Below, in pieces: positions 17,646 to 25,245 of a stretch of 47,969 bases of DNA (its first letter is position 1; the number at the start of each line of letters is the position of its first letter). The translations under genes and the position numbers were made by a program. The DNA comes from an uncultured Alphaproteobacteria bacterium (lineage in GTDB: Bacteria; Pseudomonadota; Alphaproteobacteria; Micropepsales; Micropepsaceae): positions 1-47,969 of the forward strand of contig CAILUV010000089.1 of the NCBI GenBank assembly GCA_903837555.1, given 5' to 3'. The notes under the pieces are model-generated. The model searched no databases and was not told where the DNA came from. It worked only from the letters and a program-made list of their open reading frames with translations.

Positions 17646-17771
17646 ATGCCGAAGAAGAGACCAGCGCCGGAGCAGATTGTGCTTCTGCTGCGGCAGATAG
17701 AGGTTGCGGCGTCCCAAGGTAAATCGATAGCGATTGCGTGACGGGCGTTGGCGTCGCGCTAATTCCGTTGG
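17646..17771 (+). pseudogene. Decayed IS3-family orfA (transposase N-terminus)
   Basis: The reading MPKKRPAPEQIVLLLRQIEV continues AASQGKSIAIA to a stop. This is the N-terminal helix-turn-helix region of IS3-family OrfA proteins (pattern MPKKRHKPEEIVAKLRQV). Past the TGA, which stands where OrfA has a Cys, the frame continues RALASR, a second stop and FRW, still echoing the family's RAL...YYRW. The rest of the element and its terminal repeats are gone. It lies in the 454-bp gap between the CBM9 gene and the binding-protein gene; nothing else was recognised there except the terminator at 17925. Confidence 0.65.
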
Positions 17772-17924
17772 ATCCTCTTCTTAGGAACTTTCGAGCCCAC
17801 AGAGGTGCAGAGCGTACCCCATGCGTCCATCAATGGGAGGTGACCTATCTCGGCGGCTGGCGCGCCTACATCGCGAGCTTGCAGAGAAGTGGATAGTGGG
17901 ATGGTAAGCAAGCTCTCCGCCAAT

Positions 17925-17954
17925 AAAAAAGGCCGTGGTTACAAGGCCTTTTTT
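17925..17954. terminator. Bidirectional rho-independent terminator
   Basis: AAAAAAGGCC and GGCCTTTTTT form a 10-bp stem around a 10-base loop. The stem touches the stop codon of the minus-strand binding-protein gene. The T-runs on both sides allow termination in both directions. Confidence 0.8.
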
Positions 17955-18756
17955 ATTTCGCGCCTTTGCGCGGGTCGATGCCGCGCGAATGCCAGATCGG
18001 GAAGGTGCCCGGCTGGGTGGCGTAGGCGATGAACTGCTCGCCCAGCGACTGGTTCTTGGCTTTGGCCGGTACGGCGGCGACAGCGTCGAGGTAGCGGCCA
18101 AACTCTTCCGGGATCGGTCCGACGACGACCAGATTATCCCATTTCAAGATCTGGCTGATGTTCTGCACCGCCATGTCGCCTTCGTTGCGCGCCAACGCGT
18201 CCCCGCCTTCGCCGTAAAGGCTCGGCGCGTGCTTCACCCCGGCCAATTCCGGCAGGTCGAACAGGCTGCTCAGCATATAAGAAGTGCGGCTGCAGCCGGC
18301 GCTGCCGGGTGTGCCGTTGCAGCGCGAGTGGAGAACAAGGTTCGCCGATTTCAGGGCGGCTATGAACTTCTCCTTGGTGGAGATGTCAGGGATTCTCGAA
18401 CCTTTCCGAACGGCAAGTCCCTGGTACGAACGGCCTATGCGTTTGCGGGTGCCGGCCTTGATGGCGCCCTTGGCGGTAACTTCGTCCATATGATCAGCGG
18501 GCAGGAAGACGGCATCGGCCGCGCCATCGGTGGCGTTGGCCATGACCTGTTCCATGCCGCCGCTCTTGACGATGACCTTGATGCCGGTCTCCGCTTCGAA
18601 TGCCTTGGTGATGATGTCGAGGCCGCCATTGTTGGTGAAGCCGGGCGTGGCCACGATGACCTCACGGGTCTGGGCGTGTGCGGGTGCGGGCAGGACAAGG
18701 AGTGCAACTGCCGTGAAGCCAACAGCCGCCCTGAGCGCGGCCTGAAGAATTCGCAT
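17953..18756 (-). CDS. Orphan periplasmic substrate-binding protein (ModA-like fold)
   Basis: The protein is 267 residues from the ATG preceded by GGGAGG at six bases. The frame continues upstream, but the signal peptide (MRILQAALRAAVGFTAVALL, then PAPAHA) fixes the start. The mature part (VIVATPGFTNNGGLDIITKA, AVFLPADHMDEV, GLAVRKGSRIPDI, GGDALARNEGDMAVQNISQI) matches type 2 extracellular binding proteins of the molybdate/tungstate or thiosulfate group. No ABC permease or ATPase lies nearby. A Cys pair (HSRCNGTPGSAGCSRTSY) is uncommon for ModA. It follows the two FMN oxidase genes on the same strand with a 41-bp gap, so a shared transcript is likely. Confidence 0.78.
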   Translation of the reverse strand: MRILQAALRAAVGFTAVALLVLPAPAHAQTREVIVATPGFTNNGGLDIITKAFEAETGIKVIVKSGGMEQVMANATDGAADAVFLPADHMDEVTAKGAIKAGTRKRIGRSYQGLAVRKGSRIPDISTKEKFIAALKSANLVLHSRCNGTPGSAGCSRTSYMLSSLFDLPELAGVKHAPSLYGEGGDALARNEGDMAVQNISQILKWDNLVVVGPIPEEFGRYLDAVAAVPAKAKNQSLGEQFIAYATQPGTFPIWHSRGIDPRKGAK

Positions 18757-18797
18757 GGAGCCTCCCGGGTTCTGTTGGCGGCGTCGCTCTGCCGCCG

Positions 18798-20015
18798 TTA
18801 CACGAAGTTGGTCTTTACTGTCGACTTGTCGATATCCGACAGCCTGGCGCATCCGGCGGCAGCGGCCACCTGGACCAGTTCCTGCTGCAGGATTTCGATC
18901 AGGCGTTGGGCGCCCGCGGTGCCGAAGGCGCCCAGGCCCCAGCGCGCGGCGCGTCCCAGGCAAACGCCGTCAGCGCCCAGCGCCAGCGCCTTGAAGATGT
19001 CGGCGCCGCGGCGGATGCCGCTATCGAACAGCACGGGGATGCGGCCATTCACGGCGGCGGCGATCTCGGGCAGGATTTCCAGCGTCGAAGGACCATAATC
19101 CATCGAGCGTCCGCCATGGTTGGAGATGATGATTGCATCGGCGCCATGCGCGATCGCCAGCTTGGCGTCTTCGCCGTCCTGAATGCCTTTGATCAGCATC
19201 GGGCCCTTGATCATCTTGCGGCACGTGTCGATATAATCCCATGTGTACCACAGGCGCGCGGTGTTGACCCGGTAGCGCGCCGCGCCGGTCAGAACCGCGG
19301 TGCTGCTGCCGGTGCCGACGCCCGCGGTGCGCACACGCCCGCCCAGATTGCGGTCCATCAGCGAGCGTTCGTAATGGGCCGCCTGCTGATCGACGGTGAC
19401 CGTGATGCCCTTGCAGCCGGCATTCTGATAGGTGTCCATCCATTGCTGGGTCACGGCGATATTCTGCTGCGGATAGAACTGCGCCCACAGCGTGCCGCCC
19501 GGCGCGGCGGGCGCGACCTGGGCGACCGGCGTGCTGGTGTTGGTGCTCAGGATCATCGGCGTGCCGGAAGCCGCGGTCGCGGCCTTGAACATGCCGATCT
19601 CGCCATCGGGATGCAGCGGCACCATCGCCGCGGTTGGCGCAATCAGGATCGGGAATTTCATTTTCACGCCCAGCAGTTCGGACGAAAGATCGACCTGCGA
19701 GGCGGCAATGGGCGTGCGCGCCGCCGGAATGTCGACCCAGTCGAAGGCGTGGCGGTTGCGCTGCAGGTTGAATTCCGACCCGTCGCCATGCGCGGTATAG
19801 TCATAGACCGGCTGGCTCACATTGCCGCGAAACACAAGTTCGAAATCGTAAGAGGTTTGCATCTCGGCTAGGCCCTTGGCGCGATAATGTTCGCTGAAGG
19901 GGCGTGGATCGATCTGCGCCATGGCGGCAGTGACGGGCGCGCCCGCCACAAGACCGGCGACGCGGGCCAGCGCATGGCGCCGGGATGGAAGCTCGAATTG
20001 CTTGATGTCAGCCAC
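18798..20015 (-). CDS. FMN-dependent alpha-hydroxyacid oxidase/dehydrogenase, intact, with RR leader
   Basis: The protein is 405 residues from a GTG at 20015 preceded by CGAGGACCAACC; the longer frame would start inside the upstream gene. It belongs to the glycolate oxidase/lactate dehydrogenase (LldD) family. The active-site set is complete: the Tyr in VYDYTAHG, the Tyr in LWAQFYPQQ, the Asp in TVTVDQQ, the Lys in MLIKGIQDG, and the His and Arg in ISNHGGRSMD; the phosphate-binding DSGIRRG and GRAARWG follow. A leader with SRRHALARVAGLVAGAP and AMAQ suggests Tat export, unusual for this family. It overlaps the end of the paralogue upstream by 8 bp, so the two are translationally coupled. Confidence 0.9.
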   Translation of the reverse strand: MADIKQFELPSRRHALARVAGLVAGAPVTAAMAQIDPRPFSEHYRAKGLAEMQTSYDFELVFRGNVSQPVYDYTAHGDGSEFNLQRNRHAFDWVDIPAARTPIAASQVDLSSELLGVKMKFPILIAPTAAMVPLHPDGEIGMFKAATAASGTPMILSTNTSTPVAQVAPAAPGGTLWAQFYPQQNIAVTQQWMDTYQNAGCKGITVTVDQQAAHYERSLMDRNLGGRVRTAGVGTGSSTAVLTGAARYRVNTARLWYTWDYIDTCRKMIKGPMLIKGIQDGEDAKLAIAHGADAIIISNHGGRSMDYGPSTLEILPEIAAAVNGRIPVLFDSGIRRGADIFKALALGADGVCLGRAARWGLGAFGTAGAQRLIEILQQELVQVAAAAGCARLSDIDKSTVKTNFV

Positions 20016-21138
20016 GGTTGGTCCTCGCCAGGGGCGTGGGCGCATGTATGCGCATCACGCTGGAATCGATGGATGCGATGGAGGGGCGGCCGCACATGCA
20101 CATATAGCGGCCCAGTTCGGTCTGCAGCATTTCGACAACGCCCTGCACGCCTTCGGCGCCATAGGAAGCCAGGCCCCACATCACGGGACGGCCCACCAGC
20201 ACGGCTTTCGCGCCAAGGCCCAGCGCCTTGAGGATATCGGTGCCGCGGCGGAAGCTGCCATCGACCAGTACTGGCACCTGGCCGCCAATCGCCTGCACCA
20301 CAGGCCCAAGCAGCAGCAATGTGCCGGGAAGCGCCGACGCATCGCCGCCGCGCCAGTTCGATACCGCCACGCTCTTTGCCCCGCGTGCGACGGCTTCCTT
20401 TGCGTCTTGCGGGCGCGTGATGCCTTTCACGATCACGGGCAAAGACGTGTTCCTGGTCACGGTGTCGATGGCGGCCCAGTCGATGGGCGTGGCATCGGGT
20501 TCGTTGGCGTTGACGGTCACCACCAGGGCTCTGGCTTTGGCGGCCTCTGCGCCTTCGAGCACATCCTTAAGCTTGGGGCTGTTTGCATAGACCTGCAGCC
20601 ACAAAGGTGAGGTAGCAGCCTGGGCGATCTGCGCCAGCGGCATGCTGGCATCGCTGCTCACCACCATTGTGGCCTTTGCTGCGCCGGCGCCGCGGGCCGT
20701 GGCGATTTCGCCCTCGGCATGGAAGCGTTTTTGATCGGCGATGGGGCCGACGATGATCGGTGTGAAGTGCTGGTCGCCGAACAGCGTGACCGTCAGGTCC
20801 AGATCCCGCGTAGGGATGTTCATGCGCGGGCGCAGGGTGATGCGGTCGGTGACGGTGCGGTCGCTGCCCGTGATGAGCGCAGCTCTGGCCGGTCCCAGCC
20901 GGTTGCGCGCCTCGGCTTCAAACTGGGGCACATTCACAAGGTCGGCACGGGGCGCGGGCAGCGGCGCCGGATTGTCTGCGCGCAGCACCGCCGTCGCCGA
21001 TTGTGTGGCGCCAAGCGCGGGCATCGCCGTCGTCGCCACCAGGCCAGCGGCGGTTGTGCCCATCACGCCAAGCGCCTGGCGGCGTGACGCCCCGCCAGCG
21101 CTTGTTTTCTCGGCCGCAATCGGCCCGTCGTCTGACAT
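20008..21138 (-). CDS. Degenerate FMN alpha-hydroxyacid oxidase paralogue lacking catalytic residues
   Basis: The protein is 376 residues from the ATG that opens a Tat-like leader (ASRRQALGVMGTTAAGLVAT, then PALGA). It aligns with the glycolate oxidase family throughout (FTPIIVGPIADQKRFHAEGE, VPVLVDGSFRRGTDILKALG, GRPVMWGLASYG), so the FMN phosphate site looks kept, as do the Lys in VIVKGI and the Tyr in LWLQVYAN. The residues that do the chemistry are changed: the usual SNHGGR is SNWRGG (His to Trp, Arg to Gly), the TVD Asp is Asn (TVNAN), and the N-terminal YDY is absent (ALITGSD). The open frame and close coupling to the intact paralogue argue for a retained non-catalytic partner rather than a decaying gene. 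Confidence 0.85.
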   Translation of the reverse strand: MSDDGPIAAEKTSAGGASRRQALGVMGTTAAGLVATTAMPALGATQSATAVLRADNPAPLPAPRADLVNVPQFEAEARNRLGPARAALITGSDRTVTDRITLRPRMNIPTRDLDLTVTLFGDQHFTPIIVGPIADQKRFHAEGEIATARGAGAAKATMVVSSDASMPLAQIAQAATSPLWLQVYANSPKLKDVLEGAEAAKARALVVTVNANEPDATPIDWAAIDTVTRNTSLPVIVKGITRPQDAKEAVARGAKSVAVSNWRGGDASALPGTLLLLGPVVQAIGGQVPVLVDGSFRRGTDILKALGLGAKAVLVGRPVMWGLASYGAEGVQGVVEMLQTELGRYMCMCGRPSIASIDSSVMRIHAPTPLARTNRG

Positions 21139-21247
21139 TGTTGTCGAAGTCCTCTGAATCGCCCGCAAGACACTGGCAGCGCAGGCATGCGCGATCATAG
21201 GCCGGAATTTGGGCCGTGTGTAAGGGTCATCGATTTTTTTGCAGTTG

Positions 21248-21345
21248 CTAGCGAACTTGCTGCGCCAGTTGCCGGCTGATGAAGAGCGCACCCAACGTGC
21301 AGGCGACGCCCGACAGCAGATAAAGCCCAACCGATACCGGGGCAG
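21248..21345 (-). pseudogene. Possible C-terminal scrap of an MFS transporter
   Basis: The minus strand reads PVSVGLYLLSGVACTLGALF, then ISRQLAQQVR and a stop. This has the look of the last transmembrane helix and tail of an MFS permease. Nothing upstream on that strand continues it: the sequence changes into a plus-strand SURF1 fragment at about 21330-21345. About 30 codons remain. Confidence 0.35.
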
Positions 21346-21614
21346 GGCAGGTCATGATCAATCGCGGCTTTGTGCCTGCAACGCATAAGGGCGATTACGC
21401 GCGTCCTTCCGGCCGCGTGACGGTTACAGGCTTGATGCGGATGCCCGAACCGGACGGACGCTTCCTTCGGCCCAACCGGCCCGATGCGGATTTGTGGTAT
21501 TCGCGCGATGTTGCCGCCATCGCGCATGCGCGCAAGCTGGGACCAGTGGCGCCCTTATTTTTCGATGCGCAAAAAGCGGCGGGCTATCCGATCGGCGGGC
21601 TGGGTTCACGCTAG
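21330..21614 (+). pseudogene. SURF1 fragment (cytochrome oxidase assembly protein), both ends missing
   Basis: The translation DTGAGQVMINRGFVPATHKG, then VTVTGLMRMPEPDGRFL, DADLWYSRDVAAIAHARKLG and PVAPLFFDAQKAAGYPIGG, is the central-to-C-terminal part of SURF1, about 90 of the usual 230 or so residues. The first transmembrane helix is absent. The frame ends in a stop right after PIGG, where SURF1 normally continues into NNHL-YALTW and the second helix. No cytochrome oxidase genes are nearby. It is a relic joined to unrelated sequence. Confidence 0.75.
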
Positions 21615-21640
21615 GCGGGGACCAAACCGATGTGAAGCCC

Positions 21641-22227
21641 ATGCCCCGCCCGACCGATTACCGACCGAATATCTTATGGCTGCTGCTGGGCATTCCCCTG
21701 GCGCTCATTACCTATTGGTACCTGAACGAGGCGATTTCCTACGGCGAGTATATCCAGCATAGGGGCCGTATCTCCGTCTGGCTGCTGCTGCTGACACTGG
21801 CGGTGACGCCGCTGAGGCTGTCGTTTCAGGGGAGGAGCTGGTCGCGCGGGCTGGTCCAGAACCGGCGCTATTTCAGCGTGGTATCCTTCGCCTATGCGCT
21901 GCCGCATGTCGTCGCCTATCTCATCCGCAAGGAAACGTTCGCGCTGGTGGCGGAGGAGGCGGCCTATCCCGAGATCTGGACCGGTTGGCTTGCGCTGGTC
22001 ATTTTCGCCGCCCTGGCCCTTTCCAGCAACAACTGGTCGATGCGCCGGCTGGGCCACAACTGGGGCATTTGTACCATCTGGTGCATCTGGCGGCATTGCT
22101 GACCTTTGCTCATTGGGTTTTCAGCGCCTTCGATCCCTTGACAGCCTATTTGCATCTGGCTGTTCTTGGCGTGCTGGAAGCCGTCCGGTTATGGAAGACC
22201 CACGGCCCGCGCAAGTTAACGCAATGA
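21641..22227 (+). pseudogene. msrQ: MsrQ-type heme membrane protein with a one-base frameshift
   Basis: The gene starts MPRPTDYRPNILWLLLGIPL and continues through helices of the ferric-reductase-like domain (GRISVWLLLLTLAVTPLRL, FAYALPHVVAYLI, WTGWLALVIFAALALSSNNW). After RRLGHNW the frame is lost at the G-run 22062-22065. One more G would restore HLYHLVHLAALLTFAHWVF and the end WKTHGPRKLTQ. MsrQ supplies electrons to the periplasmic methionine sulfoxide reductase MsrP, which is not in this window. Either the gene is inactivated or this is a sequencing error in a homopolymer. The stop region overlaps the next gene's leader. Confidence 0.75.
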
Positions 22228-22235
22228 GGACAAGT

Positions 22236-22685
22236 ATGGTCTGGAAAAACTGGCTGGCTGCCGCGATCCTGCTGGCATCGGTTCCGGCCGCGGCGCAATC
22301 GGCGCGGCCCGCCTTGCTCAATCCCAACACCGCGACGCAAGCCGAGCTGGTGTCCATGCCGCATCTCAATCCGCAACTGGCACAGACGCTTCTCGCCAGG
22401 CGCCTCTTTGCCGCGCCCAAGGATCTGGACGCCGCACTGGCGGCGAGCCTGAATGAGACCGAGCGCCAGCAACTTTACACCCGCATGTTCGTGCCACTGT
22501 ATCTGAACACCGCCACGGCCGAGGACATCATGCTTATTCCCGGGATGAGCCGGCGTATGAAGGCGGAGTTCCGCGAGTACCGGCCGTACCGGTCCATGGG
22601 CCAGTTCGCCACGAGATCGGCAATTATGTGAGGAAGGACGAGGTGGCGCGGCTCGAGCGCTTTGTCTTCGTGCCGGGAAAATAGC
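22236..22685 (+). pseudogene. Exported helix-hairpin-helix protein with a late one-base frameshift
   Basis: The start ATG at 22236 follows GAGGA at five bases and gives a signal peptide (MVWKNWLAAAILLASVPAAA). Two ComEA-like helix-hairpin-helix units follow (LNPNTATQAELVSMPHLNPQ; LNTATAEDIMLIPGMSRRMK). Near 22609 the frame breaks after MGQFA. One additional C would give GQFAHEIGNYVRKDEVARLE and RFVFVPGK, the family's usual ending. As it stands the product ends at 22631, about 18 residues early. Such small exported HHH proteins are common in Alphaproteobacteria; their function is unknown. Single-base losses in both this gene and the msrQ gene just upstream are notable. Confidence 0.7.
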
Positions 22686-22800
22686 CATCCTTTCGGCTAA
22701 AAATTGATATTTTCCAATTAGTTAGATTCCGGTCACTTGGCAGCGAAAAGCCTCTTGCGGGTGCGATTGCGACTGACTATTGATTTCATCGAATTCTGGG

Positions 22801-23529
22801 ATGAAATCCATCAAGCGCATGAGCATCGCCTATCCCGATTGGTCGCCCCGGCCTGACGACGTCCCCGATGGGCCGCCCGCGCCCGCCGGCATGGCCGCTC
22901 ATCTCCATACGCTGCGCCTGCAGCCGCCGCGCCATAGGTGGAAGTCCTTGACGGTGTCCCTGATCTGGCATGGGGCGCTTATATATGCGCTCGTCTATCT
23001 GTCCTTCGTCGTACCCAGACAGGCGGAGCTGCAGACCATCACCGTATCTATCGCTGCGGCGGAAGTGAGCCAGCCCAAACCGCCGCCGATGCCCAAGCTC
23101 GAGCCGGTGCCACAGGTGGCGCAGCCCAATCTGCCGATCATAGACACTGCCGCGGCGCCCTCGCCGACAGCGATCCGGGCGGTGCCTCCTCCGGCGCAGG
23201 TCGCAACCGATACCCAGGGTGCGGAAGCGGCGCCCATTACGCCGCCGCTTTTCGATGCGGGTTACCTGAACAATCCCGCGCCCGTATATCCGAACATGTC
23301 GCGCCGGCTGCGCGAGGTCGGCGTCGTGCAGTTGCGCGTTCGTGTCAGCGCCGTGGGCGAACCGCAGGACATCCAGTTGTTCAAGTCATCTGGATATGAG
23401 CGGCTGGATGCATCCGCCTGGGCCGCGGTGCAGAAATGGAAATTCCAGCCGGCCAAGCAGAACGGCAACCCGGTGGAAGCCTGGGTGATCGTCCCGATTG
23501 AGTTCAGCCTAGACAAGAACGCGCGATAA
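22801..23529 (+). CDS. TonB-family energy transducer
   Basis: This protein of about 242 residues has TonB architecture: a short cytoplasmic N-terminus, one transmembrane helix (SLTVSLIWHGALIYALVYLS), a Pro-rich periplasmic spacer with QPKPPPMPKLEPVP, and a C-terminal TonB domain (YPNMSRRLREVGVVQLRVRV, DASAWAAVQKWKFQPAKQNG). It would couple the inner-membrane proton gradient to outer-membrane receptors. No exbB/exbD or TonB-dependent receptor lies adjacent. The ATG at 22801 is the first good start; Shine-Dalgarno support is weak, and the next ATG at 22819 is also possible. Confidence 0.88.
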   Translation: MKSIKRMSIAYPDWSPRPDDVPDGPPAPAGMAAHLHTLRLQPPRHRWKSLTVSLIWHGALIYALVYLSFVVPRQAELQTITVSIAAAEVSQPKPPPMPKLEPVPQVAQPNLPIIDTAAAPSPTAIRAVPPPAQVATDTQGAEAAPITPPLFDAGYLNNPAPVYPNMSRRLREVGVVQLRVRVSAVGEPQDIQLFKSSGYERLDASAWAAVQKWKFQPAKQNGNPVEAWVIVPIEFSLDKNAR

Positions 23530-23660
23530 GCCGCCCGCGGCGTGCCCCGCCGCCTCCCCCCCCACACACACAATCTTATGCCATATTGCCGCAAGATATG
23601 GCGGCGAATCCGATGTCGGCACTAGCAGCGGCTATGGCGGGTTGGTGATCTTCAACGGCA

Positions 23661-23819
23661 CCGCTGCCGGCGCCGGGCGCCGCCACGCCGACCACCTATA
23701 TGGACCGGGACGGACGGCAATATGTTGTCATCGCCGCGGGCGGTCATTAGGCGATGGGCAAGGCCGCAAGCGACCAGTTGATCGCTTATGCCTTGCCGCG
23801 CAAGAACAAGCCGGATTGA
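23661..23819 (+). pseudogene. 3' relic of a PQQ-dependent glucose dehydrogenase-type gene
   Basis: The translation LPAPGAATPTTYMDRDGRQ continues YVVIAAGGH, an in-frame TAG, then AMGKAASDQLIAYALPRKNK and a stop. This is the end of membrane-type quinoprotein glucose dehydrogenases (pattern ATP-TY, GKQYVVIAAGGH, D-LIAYALP). Upstream, about 23600-23660, other frames give GGLVIFNGT, another echo of the same family, so indels preceded the stop. Apart from a C8-(AC)n run at 23556 and a small CCATAT/ATATGG hairpin at 23581, I see nothing else in 23530-23660. Confidence 0.65.
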
Positions 23820-23900
23820 TAAAGTCTCAGCGCCTATCCCCCTGATAAAACCGTGTTAAAAGGGCTGAAGACTAGCAGAGCCGGTCAAAAGGGGATCATT

Positions 23901-25181
23901 GTGGCAAGACGCCTGCTGGGGACACTTTATATCCAGGTGCTGATCGGCATCGTGCTGGGCCTGTTGGTCGGCGCGCTGTGGCCGGAGACCGGCGCGGCCC
24001 TCAAGCCGTTGGGCGACGCCTTCATTAAGCTGATCAAGATGGTGATCGCGCCGGTGATCTTCTGCACCGTGGCGCTGGGCATCGCCCAGATGGGCGACAT
24101 GAAGAAATTCGGCCGCATTGGCGGCAAGGCCATCCTGTATTTTGAAGTGGTCTCGACACTGGCGCTGGTCATCGGTCTTGTCGTGGGTCATTTCGTGCGC
24201 CCCGGCGCGGGCTTCAACATCGATCCCGCCACGCTCGATCCGTCAGTCACCGCCGCCTATGTCAGCCGCGCCCAGGCCGACAGCGTCACCGAGCACCTGA
24301 TGCACATTATTCCCGACACCTTTCTGGGCGCCCTGACCAGCGGAGATCTGTTGCAGGTTTTGCTGGTCGCCATCCTGTTCGGCTATGCCTGCACCAAGCT
24401 GGGCGAAGCGGGCCGCACGGTGGCGGGCGGGCTGGAAAAGGTGATTAAGGTCTTTTTCGGCATCATCCATATGGTGGTGCGGCTGGCCCCGATCGGCGCG
24501 TTCGGCGCCATGGCCTTCACTATCGGGCGCTATGGCCTGGAATCGCTGTTGCCGCTAGGGGCGCTGGTCGCCTGCTTCTACATCACCTGTTTTCTGTTCG
24601 TGGCCATCGTGCTGGGGCTCATCACCAAGGCAATTGGCTTCTCGCTGTGGCGCTTCCTGACCTATATCCGCGAGGAATTGCTGATCACGCTTGGTTCGTC
24701 GTCCTCCGAACCGGCGTTGCCCAAGCTGATGGAAAAAATGGAGCGGCTGGGCGCGGCGCCCGCCGTGGTCGGCCTGGTGGTGCCCACGGGCTACAGTTTC
24801 AATCTCGACGGCACCAACATCTATCTGACGCTAGCGATCCTGTTCCTGGCCCAGGCCACCAACACCGATCTCAGCGCCATGCAGATGGTGACCATCATCC
24901 TGGTCGCCATGCTGACCTCCAAGGGCGCCAGCGGCGTGACCGGTGCGGGCTTCGTAACCCTGGCCGCGACGCTCAGCGTGGTGCCCGCCATTCCTATGGT
25001 GGCGCTGGCAACCATCGTGGGCATCGACCGCTTCATGAGCGAGTGCCGGGCCATCACCAACATCATTGGCAACGGGGTCGCGACCCTGGCGGTGGCGCGC
25101 TGGGAAAAGGCGCTGGACATGAACCGGCTGCGCGACGAACTGAAGCGGGGCCCGGCTGCCGTGGAGCAGAATCTGGGCTGA
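23901..25181 (+). CDS. dctA: C4-dicarboxylate:cation symporter DctA
   Basis: The protein is 426 residues from the GTG at 23901, chosen because AAGGGG precedes it by six bases and the family starts at this point ([20 protein letters not shown]). Strong DctA landmarks run along the whole length: [98 protein letters not shown]-type hairpin 2 and [20 protein letters not shown]. It imports succinate, fumarate and malate with protons or sodium across the inner membrane. No dctB/dctD two-component genes are adjacent. Confidence 0.94.
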   Translation: MARRLLGTLYIQVLIGIVLGLLVGALWPETGAALKPLGDAFIKLIKMVIAPVIFCTVALGIAQMGDMKKFGRIGGKAILYFEVVSTLALVIGLVVGHFVRPGAGFNIDPATLDPSVTAAYVSRAQADSVTEHLMHIIPDTFLGALTSGDLLQVLLVAILFGYACTKLGEAGRTVAGGLEKVIKVFFGIIHMVVRLAPIGAFGAMAFTIGRYGLESLLPLGALVACFYITCFLFVAIVLGLITKAIGFSLWRFLTYIREELLITLGSSSSEPALPKLMEKMERLGAAPAVVGLVVPTGYSFNLDGTNIYLTLAILFLAQATNTDLSAMQMVTIILVAMLTSKGASGVTGAGFVTLAATLSVVPAIPMVALATIVGIDRFMSECRAITNIIGNGVATLAVARWEKALDMNRLRDELKRGPAAVEQNLG

Positions 25182-25245
25182 GAACGCTACGCAATTGCCA
25201 CGATCCGCATAGTATTTTTGCATCATTGTTCTCAGGGAGATTTTC

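Noticed and set aside
17935-19098. A 387-codon open frame on the plus strand
   Set aside because: It is antisense to the binding-protein gene and the start of the FMN oxidase gene, with no domain and no ribosome site.
23556-23572. C8 followed by an (AC)n run as a phase-variable repeat
   Set aside because: It lies in non-coding sequence behind the tonB-like gene and before a pseudogene, so it could not switch a reading frame; it is also short.
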